Positions 22,056-29,810 of a DNA stretch of 40,768 nucleotides are shown here, piece by piece. Under the pieces are notes generated by a model that worked only from the letters and a program-made list of their open reading frames with translations, had not been told where the DNA came from and ran no database searches. The translations under genes and the position numbers were made by a program. Source of the DNA: a virus; the IMG/VR virus record IMGVR_UViG_3300021437_000007, positions 1-40,768 of that record, one strand, 5' to 3'. Every line of letters begins with the position of its first letter. The stretch's first letter is position 1.

Positions 22056-24414
22056 TAAAATAAGTTTAGAGCTAGAGATAAGCGATAGGTCGGTAGAGAC
22101 TGCGTGGGGTCTTGTCGACGAGCGCGGTACTAAATCAGCTAAGTCTTCAGCTATAGCTTTCGAGTCGGCCTTTGCTCAGCAAGAGCAAGTCATAAAATCA
22201 ACTATCGAGAAGTTAACTAATGAGGCCACGGGCGTAGCGCGTAAGTCGGCTAAAGAGTCGGCTGACGTATTTCAGCAAGCCTTTGAACGACAAAATCAAA
22301 TTTATAAGGCTTCAGTAAAACAAAACATAGATCAGGCCCTAAACGCACTTACTAACCCAAGCGGCGTTAAAAAGTCTGCGGCTGAGAGCGCTTCAGTTTT
22401 TGAAGAAGCTTTCGCTAAGCAGGCTAAAGAGTTCGAGGCGATACCGCTTAATGTGGACGTACCGAAAGGCGCGGGCTTTAATGCTATTCAAAGTTTAGCC
22501 GATATAAACGCCGCAGTACTTTTAGTACAAACGGGTCTTAACGTACTTAAAAAAGCTTTCACTGAAACTTTAGACGTCGTACTTGCGGGCGAAAAGATAC
22601 AAAAAATTGAAGGCCGCTTTCAGGCTTTATCTACTCAGGTCGGCATAGCTTCAGAGTCGTTTAGTGGTAAACTACGAGACGCCTTAAAAGGTTTTGTGGA
22701 CGATACCGACGCCTTAGCCTTTGCTTCTGAAGCTTTCGTAAAGCTTGGTAACTCGGCTAAAGCGTTACCTGAAGTTATCGTCGCAGCTAGAAAGTCTTAT
22801 CAGGTTTTCGGCGGCGATATTTTAGAAAACGCAGGCAAGATCATTAATGCCGCTGAGACGGGTAGCTCTCGCACGCTTAGAGATATAGGTCTTTACTTAA
22901 ATCTTGAGACTGCGGTTAAGAAGTACGCTAAAGCTCAAGGCACTATACCCGCTTTATTAACAGAGTCTCAGAAAGAACAAGCCCGCTTAAGCGCTATTTT
23001 ATCGGCGGCTGAAGACCGTTTCGCAGGTGTGTCTGCTAAAGCAGGCTCTATCAGTGCGTACACTCAGCTTAAGGTAGCTCTTAAAGATTTAGAAGACGAG
23101 TTTTTAAAGATAGCTAACTCTAAATTAGGTCAAGTATTTCAAGGTTTAGCAGAAGCCGCAACGGGCGCTATTAAATCAATATCTGAAACACTTAAACGCT
23201 CTCAGCCCGCTGACTCGGTCGAAGAGATTACTAAACGTATTGAAATATTAAGAGCTAAACAAAGTAAGTACACTGAAGAATTAGCGAGCATAGGTACTGC
23301 GGCTAACTTAGGTTACGGCGCTACTTTAAAAGCTAATTTAATCGTCATTAAAGATCAGATACAGTCATACGACGAAGTTAGACGTAAGCTCGGTCAGCTT
23401 GCGGCTACTCAGTTACAAAACGCTAAAGCTAAAGCGCCTCGCGACGATACCGCCGATCAGGCGATACTCGAAGCTAGACGTAATGCCGCAGCTAAATTAG
23501 CTGAGTTAGATAAAGCTCAGCAAGCGAGCGAGATAGTTTTAGCGCAAGATAGAGTTAACCGCGCTAGAGATGTGGCAAGCGTCGAAGACCTTTTTAATAA
23601 ACAAAAATTACAGCAACAAACTAACTATGAGTTAGAGTACGCCGCCTTACAGAAGACCTTTGCTGATAACGGCGCGTTTACTCAAGAGCAAAAAAACCAA
23701 GCTACAGAAGCTTTAGAGCAGACACATCTTAACAACATGATTAAGTTACGTCGTGACTATAAAGATCAGTTAAATTTAATTACTAACGAAGAAGCTTTAA
23801 ACATTACAAGTTACGCTGACGGCGTGAGCGCGGTACTTGCGGGTATGCGCGAAGGCGCCTTATTTCAGTTTACGAGTATTAAAGCTTCGTTAAAAGATTT
23901 AGGTAAAGCCTTCGTACAGACGTTTAAGCAGCAAGCGACTAACGCTATCTTTGCCTTTGCGCAAGGTACGAAATCAGCAAGTGAAGCGGCTAACGGTCTC
24001 TTTACGGGTATCTTAAACGCTATGGGTGAGATGCTTATTAGCCAAGGCTTAGGCTTTATCTTGCAAGGTGCGGCTTACACATACGCAGGTATGCCTAACG
24101 GCCCACCTCTAGCCGCTGCGGGTGCGGGCATGGTAGCACTCGGCGCGGTCTTAGCTGCGGTAAGCGCCGCTAACGGCGGCGCAGTAGGCGCGAGTGCTTC
24201 AGGCGGCGGGTCTGCGGGCGTAGGCGCAAGTACTTCTAACGGTAATAACAATACTACAACGCCGATAGTAGAAACTAAACCCGAAAACCCTAACACTCAA
24301 ATTAATGTAAACGTCGGCCAAGTATTCGATAGAAAAGAAACGGGTATGTGGATAACTGACATATTAACTGAAAACTTTGAGCAGAACGGTGTAATCGTAA
24401 GGAGTAACGTCTAA
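22042..24414 (+). CDS. Tape measure protein
   Basis: GTG 22042 with AAGGGG upstream starts a 790-residue, largely helical protein, the second longest plus-strand tail gene type expected after the chaperones. Three N-terminal 23-residue repeats begin with KSA at 31, 68 and 111 (for example KSAKESADVFQQAFERQNQI). The middle is coiled coil. Near 640-720 there is a hydrophobic Ala/Gly-rich stretch (GAGMVALGAVLAAVSAANGG) that could insert into membrane. The C-terminus (INVNVGQVFDRKETG) matches other tape measures. It sets tail length, and at about 0.15 nm per residue would suit a tail of roughly 110-120 nm. Confidence 0.85.
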   Translation: MANDNKISLELEISDRSVETAWGLVDERGTKSAKSSAIAFESAFAQQEQVIKSTIEKLTNEATGVARKSAKESADVFQQAFERQNQIYKASVKQNIDQALNALTNPSGVKKSAAESASVFEEAFAKQAKEFEAIPLNVDVPKGAGFNAIQSLADINAAVLLVQTGLNVLKKAFTETLDVVLAGEKIQKIEGRFQALSTQVGIASESFSGKLRDALKGFVDDTDALAFASEAFVKLGNSAKALPEVIVAARKSYQVFGGDILENAGKIINAAETGSSRTLRDIGLYLNLETAVKKYAKAQGTIPALLTESQKEQARLSAILSAAEDRFAGVSAKAGSISAYTQLKVALKDLEDEFLKIANSKLGQVFQGLAEAATGAIKSISETLKRSQPADSVEEITKRIEILRAKQSKYTEELASIGTAANLGYGATLKANLIVIKDQIQSYDEVRRKLGQLAATQLQNAKAKAPRDDTADQAILEARRNAAAKLAELDKAQQASEIVLAQDRVNRARDVASVEDLFNKQKLQQQTNYELEYAALQKTFADNGAFTQEQKNQATEALEQTHLNNMIKLRRDYKDQLNLITNEEALNITSYADGVSAVLAGMREGALFQFTSIKASLKDLGKAFVQTFKQQATNAIFAFAQGTKSASEAANGLFTGILNAMGEMLISQGLGFILQGAAYTYAGMPNGPPLAAAGAGMVALGAVLAAVSAANGGAVGASASGGGSAGVGASTSNGNNNTTTPIVETKPENPNTQINVNVGQVFDRKETGMWITDILTENFEQNGVIVRSNV

Positions 24415-25205
24415 TGGCATTAGGTACGCATAGCTCTTTTTATTACGGCTTTGAAGTTACTTCAGATAATCAATTTATAAACTTTAAAGAAGGCGCAGGC
24501 GCAGAGAAGACCGCTACCGTGCCTGTAGGTACGTACTCATTAACTAAACTCTTACAGGTAGTAGCCGCAGCTTTAAACGCTGCGAGCGCGATTGACTGGA
24601 CGGCCTCGGTTAACCGAGCGACTCGTATAGTTACGTTAACGTCTTCGTCGTCTGCGTCTTTGCTTTGGGCCACGGGTACAAACTTTACTCAAAGCATAGG
24701 CCCGCTTTTAGGTATGCCTTTAACTAATGTGTTAAACGTAACAAGCTTCGTAGGTACTCTAGCGGTAGGTACTGCGTACAGACCTCAGTTTAAACTACAA
24801 GACTACAAAGATAACACAATGACCCGCAAGCTTATTAACCCGACCGTTAATAAGTCTTCGTCTAAGCAGAAGGTCTCAGTACAGTACTTCGGCGTCGAAG
24901 AGTTCTTTAAGTTTAACATTAAGTACATTACTAACCGAGACGTTAGCGGCTCAGATAGTAAGTACAAAAATAACCCTAATGCGGTCGAAGAAGCTAAAGC
25001 CTTTCTTAACTTTATCATTTTAAAAAATATAATCGAGTTTATGCCCGACGAGAATAAGCCTAATGTTTATTACCGTATGTACTTAGACTCATCGACTCAG
25101 GATAGCGACGGCGTCGGTTTTGACTTAGTAGAGTATGTCGATAAAGACTTACCTAACTTTTTTGAAACGGGGCTTCTAACTTTTACCTTAGTCACTCAGG
25201 AGTAA
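24414..25205 (+). CDS. Distal tail protein-like structural protein
   Basis: The ATG overlaps the tape measure stop as TAATG. The 263-residue protein begins with a beta module (VPVGTYSLTKLLQVVAAALN then RATRIVTLTSSSS), also present in the connector gene at 18973. The C-terminal half has KVSVQYFGVEEFFKFNIKYI and a helix (AVEEAKAFLNFIILKN). Position right after the tape measure suggests the ring at the tail end that carries fibre and hub. Family membership is inferred from position and fold pattern only. Confidence 0.6.
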   Translation: MALGTHSSFYYGFEVTSDNQFINFKEGAGAEKTATVPVGTYSLTKLLQVVAAALNAASAIDWTASVNRATRIVTLTSSSSASLLWATGTNFTQSIGPLLGMPLTNVLNVTSFVGTLAVGTAYRPQFKLQDYKDNTMTRKLINPTVNKSSSKQKVSVQYFGVEEFFKFNIKYITNRDVSGSDSKYKNNPNAVEEAKAFLNFIILKNIIEFMPDENKPNVYYRMYLDSSTQDSDGVGFDLVEYVDKDLPNFFETGLLTFTLVTQE

Positions 25206-25209
25206 CTTT

Positions 25210-27903
25210 ATGAGCGTAGTTAACGGTCAAGTAGCTAATCAAACGACTTTCAATACTGCATTTATGTCACGTACCGCTTCGTCAACTTCGACGGCGGCTA
25301 TCGTATCTTTAGTTAATACGGCGCTCGCTTCGGGCGCAAGTGTGAGTAACTTACAAGCGCTTTTAAATAAACTTATAGAAGGCGTAGGTACTACGGGCGA
25401 AACTGATACAGCTATAAATACTTACGCGTCTACACATTATGTAACTAACGGCTCTAGCCGTAAGGGCGCTATTGAACTTTTAGATACTCAGCTTTATGCT
25501 ACTCAGACGTCTTTAACATCTACGATAGCTGACGTAACAGCCGCGCAGGCCGCCATAGTTACACTTCAAAACGCTATCACGACTATCAATACTTTAGCTT
25601 CGACTTTCGCGGGCGATAAAACTTTTAGTAACAACGTAATCGTTAACGGTAACTTTACAGTTAACGGTACGACGACGACGGTAAACTCTGCGACTATAGA
25701 CTCAGTAGACCCTAATATTACTGTTAATAAAAACGGTAACAACGCGACGTCTGAAGGCGCGGGCTTTACCGTAGACCGTACAGGTACTAAGGGCTCTTTT
25801 ATTTATGCTAATGCTTTAGCGTCTCGATTTAAAATCGGTGACCTAGCGTCAGAGGCCGAAGTCGTAACAGTCTCACACACTCAAACTTTAACTAATAAGA
25901 CTATGACTTCGCCGACTTTAAATACGCCTACGGTAGATGTGGTAACAGGTGCGCAGCAAGGCGCTACGCCTTCGACGCCTGCGTCTGGTTTTCGTAAGAT
26001 ATACGCTAAAGCTGACGGGTGGTATATGCTCGACTCTGCGGGCGTAGAAACTAAAATAGGCTCAGGTACGGGCTCAGGCGGTGCGGTTAATTTAATTACT
26101 AACGGTAGCGCAGACGACGCTAACGCCTCTATATTTGTGCCTTATGCTGATACGGGCGCGAGAGCGATTGACGGTACGGGCGGTAGTCCTACAGTCACGA
26201 CGTCGTTAACTTCGACGTTACCGTTAGCGGGCATTAAATCGTTTCTTTTAACCAAGGGCGCAGGCTCAAAACAAGGCGAGGGGTGGGCTATACCTTTTAC
26301 TGTAGACCCTGCTTACAGAGCTAAAGTACTTACGATAGATATAGATTACATAGTTAACTCAGGTACTTTCGTAGCGGGCTCGCCGACTACTGACTCGGAC
26401 GTAGTGTGGACTCTGTACGACGTTACTAACTCTCAGATCATAGAGCCTTCTTCGATTAAACTTTTATCTAACTCTTCGACTATATCAGATAAGTTTAGGT
26501 CAACTTTTCAAACTTCAGCGACGGGGTCAAGCTATCGCTTAATCGCTCACGTAGCGACCACAAGTACAGCCGCTTACGAGCTTAAGGTAGAGGTCGCGGT
26601 AAGCCCAAGTAATTACGTTTACGGTACGCCGATTACAGACTGGGTAGCCTATACGCCTACTTTTACAGGCGGTACGTACACTAACGAGGGCACGTTTTGG
26701 CGCAGAGTGGGCGACTCTATTGAGATTAAATCGACTTTTACGACTACGACGCCTGCGGGTACTGACTTCTCTATGTCGTTACCTGCGGGGTTATCTATCG
26801 ACCCTTCTAAAACTAATAGCGCCGCAGCTAACTCTAACTCGCACGGGTCTATGTGGCAATTCACGGCGGGGGCTGCGTACCCTGCGGCTTCAGGCGGCCC
26901 TTACGCTATGTTTTCTGATACAGCGGTAAGTAGTACCGTAGTTTACGCCTCAGTAGCTTCGTCGGGCGCTCGCTTCGGCAAAGCCGCAGGCACTAGCGTA
27001 ACAGGCTCAGGCTCACGCGCACGTATTGAGATACATGATCTCCCTATACTTGGGTGGTCTTCGTCTGTACAAATGAGTAGTGATGTGGGCGACACAAGAT
27101 TAGTTTTAGCTAAGTATCGTTACTCTACGGCTAAGACCTCAAGTACTGCGGCACCTTTAAATTTTGACACATTAGTAAGTGATACTATCGGGGCGGTTAC
27201 TACGGGGGCGTCTTGGCGGTTTACTGCTCAGTCTGCGGGTAAGTACTGCGTACAAGTTTCTAACACGGCTTCAGGTACTTCAGTAACTACTCAGCTTTAT
27301 AAAAATGGCTCTTTAGCTGAAAACCTTTACACAAGCCCTTTTACGGCGGGTAACGGTACGATTAACGGTAGCACTGAGATAGATTTAGTCGCGGGCGACT
27401 TCATAGATGTACGCTTTGATAGTTCGACTACTTCTAGCGCGGGTTACGTTATTATCACTAAAGTAGTAGGCCCTAACGCTATCGCAGCAAGCGAAAGTTT
27501 AAATTTAAGATATACAAGCACCGCAGGTACTTCTATAGGTACGAGCGATACTTCAGTGCCTTTAGTTACTAAAGACTACGACACTCACGGGGCTTTTAAC
27601 GGTACTACTTTTACGGCCCCTACGTCGGGTAAGTATAATATAGCGATAACTTTATCTACCGCTTCTTTAGTTTTAGGTACTACACAAGGGGCTAACATTA
27701 AACTGTTTAAAAACGGGGCTTTTTATTCTCTTTTATCTCAAGTTATAGGTAGCGGCGGCACGGCCACGTATGTACTTAACGGTCAAGATGACGTTAACTT
27801 ATTATCGGGCGATACGCTTAGTATTTTTATGGTATCTAACGTAGCGACTTCACTTAGTACGGGTGCGGGTAACTGTCACATGACGATTAGAAAGGTAGGC
27901 TAA
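25210..27903 (+). CDS. Tail fibre / receptor-binding protein, 897 residues
   Basis: The N-terminal 130 residues are Ala/Ser/Thr-rich with helical coil segments. Next comes FAGDKTFSNNVIVNGNFTVN followed by TTTTVNSATIDSVDPNITVN, a short-fibre motif seen in many phage appendages. A middle region with WGWAIPF-like sandwich strands (about 320-450) follows, and then a beta sandwich (WVAYTPTFTGGTYTNEGTFW). Two C-terminal domains (about 660-755 and 765-897) have the YKNGSLAENL and FKNGAFYSLL strands of C1q/TNF-like trimeric heads. These would bind the host surface. A ribosome site overlaps the preceding stop. Confidence 0.75.
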   Translation: MSVVNGQVANQTTFNTAFMSRTASSTSTAAIVSLVNTALASGASVSNLQALLNKLIEGVGTTGETDTAINTYASTHYVTNGSSRKGAIELLDTQLYATQTSLTSTIADVTAAQAAIVTLQNAITTINTLASTFAGDKTFSNNVIVNGNFTVNGTTTTVNSATIDSVDPNITVNKNGNNATSEGAGFTVDRTGTKGSFIYANALASRFKIGDLASEAEVVTVSHTQTLTNKTMTSPTLNTPTVDVVTGAQQGATPSTPASGFRKIYAKADGWYMLDSAGVETKIGSGTGSGGAVNLITNGSADDANASIFVPYADTGARAIDGTGGSPTVTTSLTSTLPLAGIKSFLLTKGAGSKQGEGWAIPFTVDPAYRAKVLTIDIDYIVNSGTFVAGSPTTDSDVVWTLYDVTNSQIIEPSSIKLLSNSSTISDKFRSTFQTSATGSSYRLIAHVATTSTAAYELKVEVAVSPSNYVYGTPITDWVAYTPTFTGGTYTNEGTFWRRVGDSIEIKSTFTTTTPAGTDFSMSLPAGLSIDPSKTNSAAANSNSHGSMWQFTAGAAYPAASGGPYAMFSDTAVSSTVVYASVASSGARFGKAAGTSVTGSGSRARIEIHDLPILGWSSSVQMSSDVGDTRLVLAKYRYSTAKTSSTAAPLNFDTLVSDTIGAVTTGASWRFTAQSAGKYCVQVSNTASGTSVTTQLYKNGSLAENLYTSPFTAGNGTINGSTEIDLVAGDFIDVRFDSSTTSSAGYVIITKVVGPNAIAASESLNLRYTSTAGTSIGTSDTSVPLVTKDYDTHGAFNGTTFTAPTSGKYNIAITLSTASLVLGTTQGANIKLFKNGAFYSLLSQVIGSGGTATYVLNGQDDVNLLSGDTLSIFMVSNVATSLSTGAGNCHMTIRKVG

Positions 27904-27905
27904 AA

Positions 27906-28358
27906 ATGCTTAGAGTACGTATTTTAGATAGTAATAATGTGGTAAAAAATGAAGGCGTTTTCGCAGACGAGGCCGCCGTTAATGACTGGTATGAGTTTAA
28001 TAAAGACTATTTTGTACAGCCACATACGAAAGTAGTTACCTCTACCGAAGACGAAAGGGCCGAAGCTCTACGAGACCAAGAGAGCGACGAAGCCGTAGAG
28101 TTAGGCACTAAGATAATTAAAATCATAAGAAAAATTAACCGCCGCAAGTTAAAGCTTGGCTTATGGACTGACACTCAGTTTAATGCTTTGTTAGCAAGTA
28201 GTACAGCGGCTCAGATAGAGCGGGCACTTTGGAACGGGTCTTTGACGACGGCGGCGTATTTATTACCTAATATGTCAGCGTTTTACTCTGACCTTGAGAT
28301 ATCGCCTATCATAGCGTTAATTACAGCGCATGAGTCTAAGTGGTCTACTTTAATCTAA
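27906..28358 (+). CDS. Hypothetical protein after the fibre, possible fibre chaperone
   Basis: The 150-residue protein starts three bases after the fibre stop. The N-terminal 50 residues look beta (MLRVRILDSNNVVKNEGVF then EAAVNDWYEFNKDYF). The remainder is helical, with a basic segment (IIKIIRKINRRKLKLGLWTD) and LWNGSLTTAAYLLPNMS. Short genes of this layout just downstream of fibres are often assembly chaperones. There is no family-level match I can name, so this role is inference. Confidence 0.55.
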   Translation: MLRVRILDSNNVVKNEGVFADEAAVNDWYEFNKDYFVQPHTKVVTSTEDERAEALRDQESDEAVELGTKIIKIIRKINRRKLKLGLWTDTQFNALLASSTAAQIERALWNGSLTTAAYLLPNMSAFYSDLEISPIIALITAHESKWSTLI

Positions 28359-28371
28359 AAGGAGTTTTATT

Positions 28372-28692
28372 ATGAGTACGTACTCAACTAATCTAAAAGT
28401 TAATCGGGCGATAGCTGCGGCTACGGCGGTTAATACTAATTGTTATGTTATAGCTAATTACCGCGCCACTTTCGTAACCTCTGACGGAGTTAACGGTATA
28501 GCTAGCTTTAGCGGCGCAGCCGATTTTAATTTTGATAGGCTTCTTACCCGATACTTTGGGCCTGCGCAGTCAGTACCTTTAACTTTTCAAGTACCTATGA
28601 ATTTTAACGGCCTGTACGGGGGCTCAGTCACTTTCGTAGGTTTTATAGAGTACACGCTTATTAGTGGCGTCGAGTTCGCTAACACACAATAG
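28372..28692 (+). CDS. Hypothetical beta-rich small structural protein
   Basis: The 106-residue protein has a strong AAAGGAG site. Its sequence (NCYVIANYRATFVTSDGVNG, FDRLLTRYFGPAQSVPLTFQ, GGSVTFVGFIEYTLISGVEF) suggests a small beta barrel or sandwich. No signal peptide or membrane segment is present. Genes on both sides belong to tail and lysis regions. A minor tail or fibre-tip protein is plausible. Confidence 0.6.
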   Translation: MSTYSTNLKVNRAIAAATAVNTNCYVIANYRATFVTSDGVNGIASFSGAADFNFDRLLTRYFGPAQSVPLTFQVPMNFNGLYGGSVTFVGFIEYTLISGVEFANTQ

Positions 28693-28701
28693 GGGGGCCA
28701 C

Positions 28702-28944
28702 ATGCTAAACGACGCTTCAGTATTATTAAATATATTGTTAAGTGTGGCGGGCTTTTTAGCTTCGCTTTCTTTCGGGGTTTTATGTTGGTTTTTAAAAGAC
28801 ATTAAGGCCACGCTTAAAGATATCAGTAACGAGATGACTTCACTCAACTTAAAACTTGTCGAAGTTGTTTCTAACCAAGAGTGGCATTACGCCGCGATTA
28901 AAGAACTACAGGGGCGCGTAAGTGCCCTCGAAACTAAAAACTAA
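28702..28944 (+). CDS. Membrane-anchored coiled-coil protein, possible holin accessory
   Basis: The 80-residue protein has one transmembrane segment at about 8-30 (LLNILLSVAGFLASLSFGVL) and a C-terminal amphipathic coiled coil (about 35-78, with KLVEVVSNQEWHYAAIKELQ). This layout is seen in small phage lysis-cassette proteins and in i-spanin-like or XhlA-like proteins, though the order here is membrane first. The GGGGGG ribosome site precedes the ATG. A lysis role is inferred from topology and neighbours. Confidence 0.55.
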   Translation: MLNDASVLLNILLSVAGFLASLSFGVLCWFLKDIKATLKDISNEMTSLNLKLVEVVSNQEWHYAAIKELQGRVSALETKN

Positions 28945-28981
28945 TCTTGCACTTAAGCAAGTTATAAAAAGGAGTAATTTT

Positions 28982-29185
28982 ATGAACGTAGCAGAAGCAT
29001 TAAAAGGCGCAGTAGTAGACGCTTTTAAACCCGTATTAAAACCTTTGGTAGTTAAAATCGTAGAGTCGATTTTATTCCCTATCTTAGAAGAAAAGGCTAA
29101 AGCCACTTCTACGCCTATCGACGACATGGTTTTAGCGTCGGTTAAAGTTTCAGTTTTAGAAGCTATTAACAAAGCAGAGTTTTAG
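28982..29185 (+). CDS. Hypothetical amphipathic small protein
   Basis: A strong AAAAGGAG favours ATG 28982 over earlier in-frame starts, giving 67 residues. The sequence is helical and amphipathic (ALKGAVVDAFKPVLKPLVVK, ESILFPILEEKAKA), with hydrophobic stretches too short for a confident transmembrane call. It lies between a membrane protein and another membrane protein, so a membrane-associated lysis or holin-regulating role is possible. Confidence 0.58.
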   Translation: MNVAEALKGAVVDAFKPVLKPLVVKIVESILFPILEEKAKATSTPIDDMVLASVKVSVLEAINKAEF

Positions 29186-29188
29186 TTT

Positions 29189-29524
29189 ATGAAACTCTTA
29201 ACGGTATGGCGAAACTTTTTAGAAGCGGTAAAGAAGTACGTACTCAGTGACTACTTAAAAAAGCTTGTGGTTAGCTATGCCGTTAAGGCTTTAGGTATTG
29301 GCTCAAGCTTTGGCTCTTGGCTCGCGGTATTAGTCGTAAAAAAGATGTATGATATCGGCGCCGCTGAAGTTAAAAAAGAGATAACTAAAGAAGAAACTAA
29401 ACTAGATAATGCAAAGGATAATCAGAAGTATGATACAATTATTAAAGACCCTAACTCTTCAGCCGACGATATTAAAAACGCTGCGCCTGACTTTCTGGGC
29501 GGTACTGTTAATAAGCCTAAGTAA
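29189..29524 (+). CDS. Membrane protein, possible holin or inner-membrane spanin
   Basis: The 111-residue protein has a basic amphipathic N-terminus, a hydrophobic segment at about 35-52 (LGIGSSFGSWLAVLVV) and a charged helical C-terminal region (EVKKEITKEETKLDNAKDNQ). The next gene, a lipoprotein-like frame, starts within it in another frame, an arrangement typical of Rz/Rz1 spanin pairs. The hydrophobic segment is more internal than in classical Rz proteins, so holin-like function is an alternative. The ribosome site is weak. Confidence 0.52.
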   Translation: MKLLTVWRNFLEAVKKYVLSDYLKKLVVSYAVKALGIGSSFGSWLAVLVVKKMYDIGAAEVKKEITKEETKLDNAKDNQKYDTIIKDPNSSADDIKNAAPDFLGGTVNKPK

Positions 29525-29810
29525 CTGTAAAGGATATACCCCACCTTTAGTTACTTTAAATCAGATAGATACTATACATAATCAAGTTAACCCTTTTAAG
29601 ATTACTAAGTACGATAAAGTATCGTGCAAGCTTGAGCTTGAGCCCCAGCCTTCTTACCCTTTAATGGGTGCCGCTTCGCCGCTTATGGGTGGGGTGTGTT
29701 TAACTAAAGAAGACTACGCTAAGATTAAAGACTCAGTCGAAGCCGAGTGTATAAATAACAAACCAAAGGCTAACAATGTCAACGCCACTCACGACCTTAG
29801 CGTCGAATAA
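29409..29810 (+). CDS. Lipoprotein-like protein (Rz1-like outer-membrane spanin candidate)
   Basis: ATG 29409 lies inside the preceding gene in another frame, overlapping it by 116 bp. Residues 24-39 are a hydrophobic signal (TLRLTFWAVLLISLSN) directly before C40, giving an LSNC lipobox-like site. Asparagine at -1 is unusual. The mature part is proline-containing (GYTPPLV and PQPSYPLM) and includes cysteines. An overlapped lipoprotein after a membrane gene suits an Rz1-type spanin, but the mature part (over 90 residues) is longer than most. The end overlaps the hub gene by 35 bp. Confidence 0.52.
   Translation: MQRIIRSMIQLLKTLTLQPTILKTLRLTFWAVLLISLSNCKGYTPPLVTLNQIDTIHNQVNPFKITKYDKVSCKLELEPQPSYPLMGAASPLMGGVCLTKEDYAKIKDSVEAECINNKPKANNVNATHDLSVE

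Noticed and set aside
28922-29185. Longer form of the 67-residue protein from an upstream start at 28922
   Set aside because: It would overlap the previous gene and has no ribosome site, whereas ATG 28982 follows AAAAGGAG.
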